DNA from: Massilia sp. CF038
Lineage (GTDB): Bacteria > Pseudomonadota > Gammaproteobacteria > Burkholderiales > Burkholderiaceae_D
Length of the DNA: 64,000 nt
Direction of reading: 5' to 3'
NCBI RefSeq assembly: GCF_900129765.1
Contig: NZ_FQWU01000002.1
Span: forward strand, 248,001-312,000
The notes below the pieces were generated by a model. It was not told where the DNA came from and made no database searches. It was given only the letters and a program-made list of their open reading frames with translations. How positions within the stretch are numbered: the first letter of the stretch is position 1; every line of letters starts with the position of its first letter. The position numbers and the translations under genes were made by a program. Below are positions 51,703 through 60,634 of the stretch, one piece after another.

Positions 51703-52620
51703 ATGAATAAACTGCAAGCCATGGAAGTGTTTGTGCAGGTGGTCGACGCCGGCGGCTTTACGCGGGCCGCAGAAAACATGCAACTGCCCAAAGCGACCGT
51801 CTCGACCCTGGTCCAGAACCTGGAACAGGCGCTGACGGTCAAGCTGCTGCACCGCACAACAAGACAGGTCAGCGTGACCGCCGACGGCGCCGCTTATTAT
51901 GAGCGCTGCCTGCGCATCCTGTCGGACGTGCGCGAGGCCGAAGAGTCGCTGTCGCACAACCGTGCCTCGCCGGCGGGGCGGCTGCGGGTGGACGTGAGCA
52001 CCAGCATTGCCAACGACTTCATCATCCCTTCCCTGCCCGATTTTTTTGAGCGCTATCCCGACATCCGGCTAGACCTTGGCTGCAGTGACCGCCCGATTGA
52101 TCTGATTGAAGAAGGCGTGGACTGTGCCGTGCGCGGCGGCGAACTGCCTGACTCCGCCCTGATCGCGCGCCGCATTGGCGTGCTGCAGTTCGTCACGGCG
52201 GCCACGCCAGCCTACTTGAACAAGCATGGCCGGCCCCAGCACCCCACCGACCTGGCGCAGCACCGCTGCGTAAACTACTTTTCTTCCCGCACCGGCAAGA
52301 CCTTCGACTGGGACTTCGTGCGCGGCGAAGAAACCATCTTCGTGCCGGCCCCCGCCTGCCTGGCCGTGAACGATTCGGTCGCTTACCTGACGGCCGGGCT
52401 GCAAGGCCTGGGCCTGGTGCAAATGGCGAGCTACAAGGTGCATCCCCTGGTGGCCAGCGGCCAGATGGAACTGGTACTGACCGACTGGACCAGTGTGCCG
52501 CTGCCGGTGAACGTGGTGTACCCTCAGAACCGGCACCTGTCGGCCAAGGTGCGCGTGTTCGTGGAGTGGGTGGCAGAACTGTTTGCCGATCATCCGGGGC
52601 TGCAACTGCAAAGGAACTGA
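51703..52620 (+). CDS. LysR-family transcriptional regulator
   Basis: A 305-residue LysR protein. The N-terminal helix-turn-helix AMEVFVQVVDAGGFTRAAEN and LPKATVSTLVQNLEQAL is followed by a periplasmic-binding-like effector domain (RLRVDVSTSIANDFIIPSLP). I chose the ATG at 51703, which has AAGGGG 4 bases upstream, instead of the ATG four codons earlier. It is one base before the dehydrogenase gene, so it probably controls it, the divergent hydrolase genes, or both. Confidence 0.92.
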   Translation: MNKLQAMEVFVQVVDAGGFTRAAENMQLPKATVSTLVQNLEQALTVKLLHRTTRQVSVTADGAAYYERCLRILSDVREAEESLSHNRASPAGRLRVDVSTSIANDFIIPSLPDFFERYPDIRLDLGCSDRPIDLIEEGVDCAVRGGELPDSALIARRIGVLQFVTAATPAYLNKHGRPQHPTDLAQHRCVNYFSSRTGKTFDWDFVRGEETIFVPAPACLAVNDSVAYLTAGLQGLGLVQMASYKVHPLVASGQMELVLTDWTSVPLPVNVVYPQNRHLSAKVRVFVEWVAELFADHPGLQLQRN

Positions 52621-52621
52621 G

Positions 52622-53566
52622 ATGCACAAGATCGTCTTTCTTGACCGCGCCAGCCTGCCGGCGCACGTGCGCAAGCCCGATTTTGCGCACCAGTGGACCG
52701 AGCACGAGGCCAGCACCCGCGCTGACGTGGTAGAGCGCTTGCGCGGTGCGACTATCGCCATCACCAACAAGGTACCGCTGCGCGCGGACGACATCGAGCA
52801 GCTGCCCGACCTGATGATGGTAGCCGTTGCAGCCACCGGATCCGACCAGGTTGACCTCGCGGCCTGCCGCGCCAACGGTATTGTGGTATCCAACATCCGC
52901 GATTATTCGCTCGTTTCCGTTCCCGAGCATGTGTTTGCGCTGATCCTGGCCCTGCGCCGCAATCTGCGTGCCTACATGGCCGACGTGGAAGAAGGCAAAT
53001 GGCAGGCGTCGACACAGTTTTGCCTGTTCGATCACCCGATTGCCGATCTGGCGGGCAGCACGATCGGCATCGTCGGCTACGGCGCGCTGGGGCGCAAAGT
53101 GGCGGCCATTGCGCGTGCGTTTGGCATGCGTGTGATCGCCATGTCGCGCTCGAAGATCGAAGACAAGGATGTACGCCAGGTCGGCCTGGACGAACTGCTG
53201 CGCAGCGCCGATGTGGTGAGCCTGCACTTGCCACTGACGGAGCAGACGCGCAGCATGATCGGCGCGGCGCAACTGGCGATGATGAAACGCGGCGCGCTGT
53301 TGATCAATACGGCGCGCGGGGGGTTGGTCAACGAGCTGGAGCTGGCCCAGGCCTTGCAGGATGGCGTGCTTGGAGGCGCCGGCTTCGATGTGCTGAGCAA
53401 GGAGCCACCGTCAGCGGACAATCCGCTGCTGGCGCTACAGCTTCCCAACTTTATTCTGACGCCGCACGTGGCCTGGGCCAGTGCGGGTGCAATGCAAACG
53501 CTGGCCGATATGCTGGTCGATAACATCGAGGCATTCGAGCGCGGCGCGCCGCAGAATACGCTATGA
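52622..53566 (+). CDS. D-2-hydroxyacid dehydrogenase (glycerate/hydroxypyruvate type)
   Basis: A 314-residue NAD(P)-dependent dehydrogenase. The Rossmann motif is GIVGYGALGRKVA. The catalytic Arg is in NTARGGLVNE, the Glu in the SKEPPS block, and the His in LTPHVAWAS. Closest by pattern to glycerate dehydrogenase (HprA) proteins, which reduce hydroxypyruvate or glyoxylate. It starts one base after the LysR stop with AGGAAC upstream, hence cotranscribed. Confidence 0.9.
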   Translation: MHKIVFLDRASLPAHVRKPDFAHQWTEHEASTRADVVERLRGATIAITNKVPLRADDIEQLPDLMMVAVAATGSDQVDLAACRANGIVVSNIRDYSLVSVPEHVFALILALRRNLRAYMADVEEGKWQASTQFCLFDHPIADLAGSTIGIVGYGALGRKVAAIARAFGMRVIAMSRSKIEDKDVRQVGLDELLRSADVVSLHLPLTEQTRSMIGAAQLAMMKRGALLINTARGGLVNELELAQALQDGVLGGAGFDVLSKEPPSADNPLLALQLPNFILTPHVAWASAGAMQTLADMLVDNIEAFERGAPQNTL

Positions 53567-53794
53567 CAGGAACGGCGCAGGAAGAACTGGTTAGGGCTGT
53601 CCCATACCGCCCAGTCATGTTCGGCATACGAAGGACGGATGCTCACGGGATTAGTTGATGGCTTAGTGATGTAGAAGGAATGTGAGCGACATCTGGCTGA
53701 TCACTAATATGATTCCTTACGTATCACGCTCAGCCATGGACGGCGCTCTCCCCGCTGCGCGTGGTGCCTGGCAGGTGTAGTACAGTGATGAACC

Positions 53795-54301
53795 ATGAAA
53801 CCATTGATACATGCCGTTCGGGCCAACATCACCACCTTGACATTGGACGCCATCGTCAATGCAGCCAATTCCTCTTTGCTCGGAGGCGGCGGGGTTGACG
53901 GTGCCATTCACCGTGCCGCCGGACCGGAGCTGGTGCATGAATGCCGCCTGCTCGGTGGCTGCAAGACTGGCGAGGCTAAACTCACCAAGGCATACCGCCT
54001 GCCGGCCCGATACATCATCCATACGGTTGGCCCAGTTTGGCGTGGCGGCGATCAGGGGGAACCTGAACTCCTCGCCAGTTGCTACCGCCGCTCAATCGCA
54101 CTTGCGCAAAGCAACGCGTTGCGCTCAATCGCGTTCCCTAGTATCAGCACCGGAATCTTCGGCTATCCAATCGCCTTGGCTGCAGCGACTGCCGTGCAAA
54201 CCGTGCGCGAAGCGCTCGCAGAAGCGCCTGAAATAGAGGAAGTCGTGTTCTGTTGCTTCTCCCAGGAAGATCTGGCGGTGTATGAGGACGCGCTCGGTTA
54301 A
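53795..54301 (+). CDS. Macro domain protein, YmdB-like ADP-ribose deacetylase
   Basis: A 168-residue macro domain. [22 protein letters not shown] is the ADP-ribose binding loop, with further conserved blocks [22 protein letters not shown] and [15 protein letters not shown]. This family removes acetyl groups from O-acetyl-ADP-ribose or cleaves ADP-ribose from protein carboxylates. It occupies the whole gene. The 228 bases before it contain no gene I can support. It starts the more AT-rich stretch that runs to 56.8 kb. Confidence 0.93.
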   Translation: MKPLIHAVRANITTLTLDAIVNAANSSLLGGGGVDGAIHRAAGPELVHECRLLGGCKTGEAKLTKAYRLPARYIIHTVGPVWRGGDQGEPELLASCYRRSIALAQSNALRSIAFPSISTGIFGYPIALAAATAVQTVREALAEAPEIEEVVFCCFSQEDLAVYEDALG

Positions 54302-54430
54302 GCTTGTTTTGGTTCACCGATATTGTTCGCGTCAGGCATTCGGGCGGTGAATTCAAGTTCCGCCGTACTGACGTAAGTGCACTTGTGAACCAGTTCAATA
54401 TTTTGCGGCGATAACAATTCCAGGTCTTAA

Positions 54431-54871
54431 ATGAAAACTCTGCTTTACTTGGCCACCATTCTGTCGTTGGTCGCTTGTTCTAACAATGTGCCCGCGCGCT
54501 GGGCGTCCTTGCCATACCCGAAAGAGCATCTTTCAGCCGTCGAAGATACAACTGATGAGCATGGTATTTATCTAGAGTACAAAGGCCTCGACCGGGAGCA
54601 ACTCTTACAGCAAATTGAAGCTGGGCTGACAGCTTCAGGCTACGTCAAGGTCGGGGAGGCATTCGAGGGAGCCGTCGTCGGGTATGCCAAAGGCGAAGAT
54701 AAGCTTGCCGTCAAGGTCGATCAATCTGGCGAACAACTGTTCCTGGCCGTGTTTGATGCAGAAGGAAAGGAACCGCTGCTGCATGGCGTCGTGTTCGGCA
54801 AGTACCAACTCGGGGAAACGACGTCTGGGGAAAAGGCAAAGGAACAGTTGCTGAACGAACTAGAAAAATAG
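54431..54871 (+). CDS. Hypothetical lipoprotein, 146 aa
   Basis: The N-terminus MKTLLYLATILSLVACSNN is a lipoprotein signal with the lipidated Cys at position 16. The rest is acidic and mixed alpha/beta (YKGLDREQLLQQIEAGLTAS, then GAVVGYAKGEDKLAVKV). I do not recognise the family. Codon use is less GC-biased than in the flanking genes, which may indicate transfer. Confidence 0.65.
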   Translation: MKTLLYLATILSLVACSNNVPARWASLPYPKEHLSAVEDTTDEHGIYLEYKGLDREQLLQQIEAGLTASGYVKVGEAFEGAVVGYAKGEDKLAVKVDQSGEQLFLAVFDAEGKEPLLHGVVFGKYQLGETTSGEKAKEQLLNELEK

Positions 54872-55027
54872 GATGCCGGTTGGAAGTGGAAACCAGCTTG
54901 CCGTTGACAGTTCAGGCAGGAGGGAGCCTTGCTATGATTACCGCCACGAAGGACCCGCCTCTTGCCGATGCGAGACTGATATTCAGGCGGGCGCCGCTCG
55001 GGCTCAGACACAGATCGACAGGATGTT

Positions 55028-55342
55028 ATGCACGCAATTTACTTCAAATGGAAAGTGGCTTCTGGACGTGAGCGGGACTTCGAGAGCGCTTGGCGGGAAC
55101 TCACCGAACTTATTCGTGATGAACGAGGTGGTCTAGGGTCGCGTTTGCATCGGTGCGCCAACGGCGAATATTTTGCGTATGCCCAATGGCCGTCCGAACT
55201 CTCCTGGGCTACACAATCCGAGCCTACTACACGCATGCTTGAGCTGCGAAACCACATGCGTGAATTCGCGGAACTTTTGGATGCCCCACTTCGGGGCGAC
55301 GTCGTTGCCGACCTGCTGATATCAATTGACAGGCCTGAGTGA
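55028..55342 (+). CDS. Antibiotic-biosynthesis-monooxygenase-like (ABM fold) protein
   Basis: A 104-residue protein with the ferredoxin-like ABM pattern: MHAIYFKWKVASGRERDFES, a middle GLGSRLHRCANGEYFAYAQW and a helix RMLELRNHMREFAELL. ABM-fold proteins include small heme-degrading and quinone monooxygenases and many of unknown role. The start is ATG at 55028. Its composition is more AT-rich than the average of the window. Confidence 0.65.
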   Translation: MHAIYFKWKVASGRERDFESAWRELTELIRDERGGLGSRLHRCANGEYFAYAQWPSELSWATQSEPTTRMLELRNHMREFAELLDAPLRGDVVADLLISIDRPE

Positions 55343-55553
55343 CCGGGGGTGCGGACACCGCCGGGGTCACGCGCCCAGTTCAGCGTCGTAAATCGGCAGC
55401 GTATTTTGAAAGGCTCGCGGGTGTCTAGCAAACTCGTGGCGATTCAATTTACGCTCGCCATCAAGGCTGGCCTTGGAGCCCGAGATACTGGATCGATTGA
55501 GAAGTACTTTGGGCTAGAGAAAACAATGTCGATGGTCTGCGCGGCTCTCATTG

Positions 55554-56381
55554 ATGTTAAAATTTTCGCATTATTTTCAACCGAAGGCACCTGTGCAATA
55601 TCCAAGCAACCCGACAGCGCTTACGCGCACTGCCGCGCGCTCCACTTCCGTGAAACCTATCGCGTCGCTGATGGTGGGCGTCTTATTGTGGACAGTCGCC
55701 CAACAGGCAGCTGCGATCGACACGCGCCGCTATTTCCCCATCGATTTGGGTGCCACCTGGACCACCAGGACGACGCCTGTCCCCTCGGCCGGTGATCCGC
55801 TTCCACCTTACACAACGGTCTCGACGATGGTCGCCGGACCTGTCGTGAACGGCAGAAAGACTTCCAAGCTTTCCTGGTCGAACGACAACGGCGACACCGA
55901 GCGCACCGCGGGTGTCTACGTCAACGATAGTACCGGGACCCAATTGGTCGCCGTGGTTCAAATGGCGCCGGACGCGATGCGGGCCGAGTGCCTGCCTCGG
56001 CCGTCGAGTCCCCATTACATACTTCCGGGAAAAGTATCGGTCGGCCAGATTTTCTCCGGCACACTCGTTGCGAACTGCGACGGTGCGGTAGTCGACACGT
56101 TGGTCACGACCACGGTGCTTGGTTTTGCGACCACCACTGTTCCCGCAGGAACATTTCGCACTTTAAACTTCAAACGGGTGGTCGATGTGCGCGTCACCCA
56201 GCCGGGAAAACCACGCGCCGGCTGGAAGGAAATCTCAATGATCTCGTTCGCTAAAGACGTCGGGCTTGTGAAAGATGTCACGGAAAGCTTCTTTACCGGT
56301 TTAGCGCTCGAGTTGACGGAAACCGAGGTGCTCGTGTCGACCAATCGGAAGTACGATCCCCTCGACCAGCACGACCAGTGA
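55554..56381 (+). CDS. Hypothetical secreted protein, ~275 aa
   Basis: The protein has a hydrophobic segment ending in an Ala-rich cleavage site (LMVGVLLWTVAQQAAA before IDTRRYFP). From the ATG at 55554 the leader before it is long (about 40 residues); a shorter version starting at ATG 55671 has an ordinary signal peptide and may be the true start. The mature part is beta-rich (LGATWTTRTTPVPSAGD, TVLGFATTTVPAGTFRTLNF). No family recognised. Confidence 0.6.
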   Translation: MLKFSHYFQPKAPVQYPSNPTALTRTAARSTSVKPIASLMVGVLLWTVAQQAAAIDTRRYFPIDLGATWTTRTTPVPSAGDPLPPYTTVSTMVAGPVVNGRKTSKLSWSNDNGDTERTAGVYVNDSTGTQLVAVVQMAPDAMRAECLPRPSSPHYILPGKVSVGQIFSGTLVANCDGAVVDTLVTTTVLGFATTTVPAGTFRTLNFKRVVDVRVTQPGKPRAGWKEISMISFAKDVGLVKDVTESFFTGLALELTETEVLVSTNRKYDPLDQHDQ

Positions 56382-56456
56382 TCTTTCGCGCGTCGTGCCC
56401 GATCGGTGGGTCAGGGCATTGAAGCCGCGCGCCACCTTGTTTCCTTTCGGGGTGAC

Positions 56457-56819
56457 ATGAACTTTACGCAGTGCGACGTCGAAGCTTACACAACAAGCGA
56501 TGTGGAAACCGTATTTGCGCTTTTATCGAGCAGTATCGGACCGCTCTCGACCGATAACGCGTCGCACGAAGATCCCAAGATCTATGTTTTTGAGAATACG
56601 ACGGTCGTGCTTCGGGCAAGCGAGGATGCCTTCCTAAGTATTTGGATTCGTGGAAACGCCAGGTGGCCAACCTCTGTGGCCTTCGGAAGATATCTTGCTG
56701 GGGCACTGGAATGCGTCGTCAGGTGCGATCCCGGGCTGGAATATCCTGAGGTGAGCCCATATTCGAGTGTATTCCTTCAGATTGAAGGAGGAGAGGAAAG
56801 TTTGGTTACCTGGGAATGA
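56457..56819 (+). CDS. Hypothetical protein, 120 aa (immunity-like fold possible)
   Basis: A small acidic cytoplasmic protein of 120 residues, from the ATG at 56457, which follows GGGGTGAC. It has an alternating helix/strand pattern (CDVEAYTTSDVETVFALLSS, TTVVLRASEDAFLSIWIR, VVRCDPGLEYPEVSPYSSVF). The size, acidity and lone position recall the immunity proteins of polymorphic toxins, but no toxin gene is adjacent, so this is only a suggestion. Low GC compared with neighbours. Confidence 0.55.
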   Translation: MNFTQCDVEAYTTSDVETVFALLSSSIGPLSTDNASHEDPKIYVFENTTVVLRASEDAFLSIWIRGNARWPTSVAFGRYLAGALECVVRCDPGLEYPEVSPYSSVFLQIEGGEESLVTWE

Positions 56820-56882
56820 GCTCACAATTGCGTCGACCAATTGAATCTGCAGGTTTGGAAAGCCTAGATCCGCATATTGCCG

Positions 56883-58028
56883 TTAACGTTCCTGGTCAAG
56901 CAGAATGCGCCGATCCACATCCTGTATATCGCGCAAGCCGCAAAACGCCATGGTCAGATCGAGTTCATTGCGGATGATATCCAGACATTTGGTCACACCC
57001 GCCTCCCCCATCGCCCCTAACCCATACAGAAACGGGCGCCCGATATAAACGCCCCTGGCGCCCATTGCCACCGCGCGCAGCACATCCTGCCCCGAGCGCA
57101 CGCCGCCATCCATATGCACTTCAATGCGCTTGCCCACCGCCTCGACAATCGGCCCCAGCGCCGCAATGCTCGACTGCGCACCATCGAGCTGACGCCCGCC
57201 GTGATTCGATACGATCAGTGCGTCGGCCCCGCTGTCGGCAGCCAGGCGCGCATCATCAGGATCCATGATGCCCTTGATGATCAAGGTGCCGCCCCAGCGC
57301 TTTTTAATCCACTCCACATCGTCCCAGGACAGCGATGGATCGAACTGCTGGGTGGTCCAGGCTGACAGGGACGACATGTCCGACACGCTCTTCGCGTGGC
57401 CGACGATATTGCCAAAACCATGGCGGCGCGTGCCCAGCATGCCAAGGCACCAGCGCGGTTTTGTCATCAAATTGATGATGGTCGACCGGGTCGGCTTGGG
57501 CGGCGCGGACAGACCATTGCGTATATCCTTGTGGCGCTGCCCCAGCACCTGCAAATCGAGCGTGAGGACCAGGGCCGAGCAGCCCGCCGCCCTGGCGCGT
57601 TCAATCAGGCGCTCAATAAAGTCGCGGTCCTTCATCACATACAGCTGGAACCAGAACGGTTTGCTGGTGTGCGCAGCCACATCTTCAATCGAACAGATGC
57701 TCATGGTCGACAAGGTGAACGGCACGCCAAAGCGCTCGGCGGCGCGGGCAGCCAGAATTTCACCGTCGGCGTGCTGCATGCCGGTCAACCCGGTTGGCGC
57801 CAGCGCCACCGGCATGCTGACGGCCTGCCCCACCATGGTCGAAGCCAGCGTGCGATTGGCCAGGTTGACGGCCACGCGCTGGCGGAATTTGATGCTGGCA
57901 AAGTCGGCGCTGTTGGCGCGGTAGGTGGACTCGGTCCAGGAGCCGGCATCGGCATAGTCGTAGAACATGCGCGGCACGCGCCGCTTGGCCAGGCACTGCA
58001 AATCGTCGATGGTGGTGATAATGGTCAT
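56883..58028 (-). CDS. lldD: FMN-dependent L-lactate dehydrogenase / alpha-hydroxy acid oxidase
   Basis: A 381-residue FMN TIM barrel. The FMN/substrate residues are in MFYDYADAGSWTESTYRAN, VALAPTGLTGMQHADGE, IKGIMDPDDA and the catalytic His in VSNHGGRQLDGA. It oxidises L-lactate (or another L-2-hydroxy acid) to the keto acid, passing electrons to quinone in the LldD case. The length matches LldD. No lldR or lactate permease is adjacent. The upstream side leads to the tRNA gene region. Confidence 0.92.
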   Translation of the reverse strand: MTIITTIDDLQCLAKRRVPRMFYDYADAGSWTESTYRANSADFASIKFRQRVAVNLANRTLASTMVGQAVSMPVALAPTGLTGMQHADGEILAARAAERFGVPFTLSTMSICSIEDVAAHTSKPFWFQLYVMKDRDFIERLIERARAAGCSALVLTLDLQVLGQRHKDIRNGLSAPPKPTRSTIINLMTKPRWCLGMLGTRRHGFGNIVGHAKSVSDMSSLSAWTTQQFDPSLSWDDVEWIKKRWGGTLIIKGIMDPDDARLAADSGADALIVSNHGGRQLDGAQSSIAALGPIVEAVGKRIEVHMDGGVRSGQDVLRAVAMGARGVYIGRPFLYGLGAMGEAGVTKCLDIIRNELDLTMAFCGLRDIQDVDRRILLDQER

Positions 58029-58189
58029 GCCTGCCTTGCATCAGACTCGATGTCTGTATTGTAAGTGATGCAAACTGGCGCTGGACAAATTCCGGCACTG
58101 CGCCTACAATGCTGCTTCTTCGCGGGGGGCATGCCCTCAGCGCAGTGCAAGCAAGTGAGTTTCAAGAAGAAATGTCAAGCAATTGGTAC

Positions 58190-58218
58190 TTCCGGAAATG
58201 AAACAAAGCTGCTATAAT
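58190..58218 (+). promoter_or_regulatory. Probable sigma-70 promoter of tRNA-Arg
   Basis: A consensus -10 box TATAAT lies at 58213-58218, ten bases before the tRNA. At the optimal 17-base distance the -35 position reads TTCCGG (58190-58195), a weak match. Confidence 0.65.
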
Positions 58219-58228
58219 GCTTGCTTTC

Positions 58229-58305
58229 GCGGCTGTAGCTCAGCTGGATAGAGTACTTGGCTACGAACCAAGGGGTCGTGGGTTCAATTCCTGCCAGCCG
58301 CACCA
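58229..58305 (+). tRNA. tRNA-Arg (anticodon ACG)
   Basis: A 77-base tRNA with encoded CCA. The acceptor stem GCGGCTG pairs with CAGCCGC, and the D-arm contains AGCTCAGCTGGATAGAG. The anticodon stem CTTGG/CCAAG encloses CTACGAA with anticodon ACG, which is normally edited to ICG and reads CGU, CGC and CGA. The T-loop is GGTTCAATTCC. A terminator follows directly, so it is a single-gene transcript. Confidence 0.97.
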
Positions 58306-58321
58306 AAATTCGTAAGACGAA

Positions 58322-58352
58322 AGGCCTGATGAGAAATCTTCAGGCCTTTTTT
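58322..58352 (+). terminator. Terminator of the tRNA-Arg transcript
   Basis: AGGCCTGA (58322-58329) pairs with TCAGGCCT (58340-58347) around a 10-base loop and runs into TTTTTT, 16 bases after the tRNA. Confidence 0.9.
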
Positions 58353-58392
58353 CTTGCCCCATTGCAAGCTATAATCAATCTTCCTGCTGAAG

Positions 58393-60387
58393 ATGGTGCG
58401 TGCCGTGCAAGAAAACTATCCCCTCCCCACATCTTTGCGCGTAGGCGACTGGGTCATCGACCCGGCCACCGGCTTGATGTCGCGCGACGGACAACAACTC
58501 AATCGGCTCGACGCGCGCACGCTCAGACTGCTGCTGTGCATGTCCCGCTTCCCAGGCACGGTCTTCCCGATTGAGGAATTGCTCAAGCAAGTCTGGCCCG
58601 GCCTCAACGCGGGCGAGGACATCGTGCACAAGACCATTGCCGCCATGCGCAGCCAGCTGCGCGATGATCCGCGCGACCCCTCGTATATCGTGGCCTTCCC
58701 CGGCGTTGGCTACAAGCTCATTGCCAAGATCGAAGTGTCTTCGCAAACTTCCGCATCGGCGGAAGTCGATTCGGTGGCCGCGTTTGGCCCGGCACCTGCA
58801 CAGCCCCCAGCGGCTGCGAAAACAAAATCATCGTCGAAGTCGAAGCGCGCGCCGCAGGCAACGCCACCAGACACCGCACAAGCCCCTGTGCAAGCGGCAG
58901 CTCCCGCCAGCGTTGCCGAACCAATACCAGCTGCGCCCGTCGCCAACGCGGCCGAGATCAAGACAGAATCGTCGCCATCGGAACCTGCATCGGAATCGAC
59001 AGCAGTGGCCGCCCCGGCCGAGCCTGAAAACCACGCCACGCCTGCAGCGGAGAACGTACTCGCACCAGACCTGATCCTTAAGCCGTCGGCGCCGCGCCGG
59101 CCCGAAGCGCTGGCCGAACCGGAGACCGTGGTCGATCTCGATTTTGCGATCGACCTGGGCGTGGTGCCACAAGCAGAACCCACGCTACTGACGCAGACGG
59201 AGGAACCCGAGGCGGAACCGGATGCGGTGCCAGGCCCGCCAATGGCGCTGGACATGCTGACCATGCCAGACCAGTTCGATATTCCGGAACAACAGGAGGC
59301 GCCCAAAAAGAGCGTCACTCAGGCATCGGATGCGACTCCGTTCCCGCAATTGGGAGCCGGCCGCGAAGGAACGCCGTCGGCCAAGCCTGAAGTGGTGGAC
59401 GCGGCACCAGCGCAGGAAGCGACTGCGCCTCCTCCAGAAGCACCGCCCATCCCACGCACTGCAAAGCGCGTGGCACAGGCACCGGAAACAACGCCATTCC
59501 CGCAGATTGTGCCGCCAAAGCAAACTGCGCAGAAGGCCAGCCCGCCCCCGCCCGCAACACCAGATGCGTCTGTGCCCCAGGTAGAAAAATCGGCCGAGCC
59601 ATCGACTGCAGCCGCACCGCCCTCGCCGCCTGCACCGGTGGTTGCTGCACCGGTGGTCCCTGCACCGCCCATACCTGCACCGGCACCGGCAGCAGTACAG
59701 GTTACGCCACCAGTGCAAGCCGTTGCGCAAGTCGCAAGCAGCGCACCAATTCCAACGCCGCCCGTGGCAGCCGCGCCACAGCCGCCCGCTGTCGCTCCCG
59801 CGCCAGCGCCCGTGCCACCTGCCCCGCCCGCACCGATTGCCAAGCCCACGCCAGCGCCGTCTGCGCCCGTCGACACCGCCGAACTGTTTGCACCGGCGCC
59901 AAAACGCGGCATCCACGGCAGCTGGTGGCGCATCCTGGCTTGTTTGATCGTGATTGGCGTCTGTATTGCCGGCATGCTGGTGCGTCCACCTCCGGAAACC
60001 CCACGCACGGTCGGCGTGCTGCCTTTCATCGATCTGACCGATGCCGCCGTGCGCGACCCCGGCGCGGCAGCCATGACCGAACAAGTCATCGGCAAACTGG
60101 CAGCTGTGCCAGGGCTGATCGTGTCGCCGCCGGCGGTGTCGCTCAGCTATCGCGACCGGCCGGCGTCGATCGGCGAATTTGCCACCGCGGTGCAAGTGTC
60201 CTATGTGCTGGACGGGAGTCTGCGCAAGACTGGAAGCATCGTTCGCATTGCAGCGCGCCTGAGCCGCGCCACCGACGGCGCAGTGATCTGGAAGCAGACC
60301 TATGAGCGGCCCTGGAACGAGCGCCCTGCCATCCAGGACGAGATCGCCATCGAAGTCGGCAACGCGATCGCCAAACCCACTCCGTAA
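58393..60387 (+). CDS. ToxR/CadC-like membrane transcriptional regulator with long Pro/Ala linker
   Basis: A 664-residue protein. Residues 1-115 form a winged-helix DNA-binding domain of the OmpR/ToxR type (RLDARTLRLLLCMSRFPGTV, then EDIVHKTIAAMRSQLRDDP). Residues ~115-510 are a Pro/Ala/Glu-rich, probably disordered linker. One helix at ~513-534 (WWRILACLIVIGVCIAGMLV) precedes a periplasmic domain with the TolB/FlgO-like pattern VGVLPFIDLT and VSYVLDGSLRK. It should read an envelope signal and act at DNA without a separate kinase. Confidence 0.87.
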   Translation: MVRAVQENYPLPTSLRVGDWVIDPATGLMSRDGQQLNRLDARTLRLLLCMSRFPGTVFPIEELLKQVWPGLNAGEDIVHKTIAAMRSQLRDDPRDPSYIVAFPGVGYKLIAKIEVSSQTSASAEVDSVAAFGPAPAQPPAAAKTKSSSKSKRAPQATPPDTAQAPVQAAAPASVAEPIPAAPVANAAEIKTESSPSEPASESTAVAAPAEPENHATPAAENVLAPDLILKPSAPRRPEALAEPETVVDLDFAIDLGVVPQAEPTLLTQTEEPEAEPDAVPGPPMALDMLTMPDQFDIPEQQEAPKKSVTQASDATPFPQLGAGREGTPSAKPEVVDAAPAQEATAPPPEAPPIPRTAKRVAQAPETTPFPQIVPPKQTAQKASPPPPATPDASVPQVEKSAEPSTAAAPPSPPAPVVAAPVVPAPPIPAPAPAAVQVTPPVQAVAQVASSAPIPTPPVAAAPQPPAVAPAPAPVPPAPPAPIAKPTPAPSAPVDTAELFAPAPKRGIHGSWWRILACLIVIGVCIAGMLVRPPPETPRTVGVLPFIDLTDAAVRDPGAAAMTEQVIGKLAAVPGLIVSPPAVSLSYRDRPASIGEFATAVQVSYVLDGSLRKTGSIVRIAARLSRATDGAVIWKQTYERPWNERPAIQDEIAIEVGNAIAKPTP

Positions 60388-60407
60388 TCCCCCACGTCTG
60401 ACGGTTA

Positions 60408-60434
60408 CATCTGGCGCGTCACATGCGCCAGATG
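60408..60434 (+). terminator. Hairpin after the ToxR-like gene
   Basis: CATCTGGCGC (60408-60417), 7 bases, GCGCCAGATG (60425-60434) is a perfect 10-base stem 20 bases after the stop. It lacks a T-run, so it is a terminator of weak type or a transcript-stabilising structure. The 200 bases beyond it are AT-rich and must contain the promoter of the next gene, but no clear box is identifiable. Confidence 0.5.
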
Positions 60435-60634
60435 CTTTACGCTGCGCAAAATCATAAATTGATGAAATTGACGATCCAAAGCGATATTTCGTCGAATTTT
60501 ATGGCAATAAAAACCATCACTGTTACCTTGCAACAACAAAATAGCCATTTTCGTCAAATTCTGCTTTGTTACTTTCGGTGAGTATCATATGCTTCGAAAC
60601 ATCAGCAACGAATTTGAACAGTAAAGCGACTGTG

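Noticed and set aside
53567-53794. Possible small gene or RNA between the dehydrogenase and macro-domain genes
   Set aside because: No frame with start, ribosome site and protein-like sequence, and no strong hairpin with a T-run.
59185-60195. Cys/Trp/Arg-rich frames antisense to the ToxR-like linker
   Set aside because: Low-complexity mirror of the Pro/Ala linker, with unnatural Cys/Trp/Arg content.
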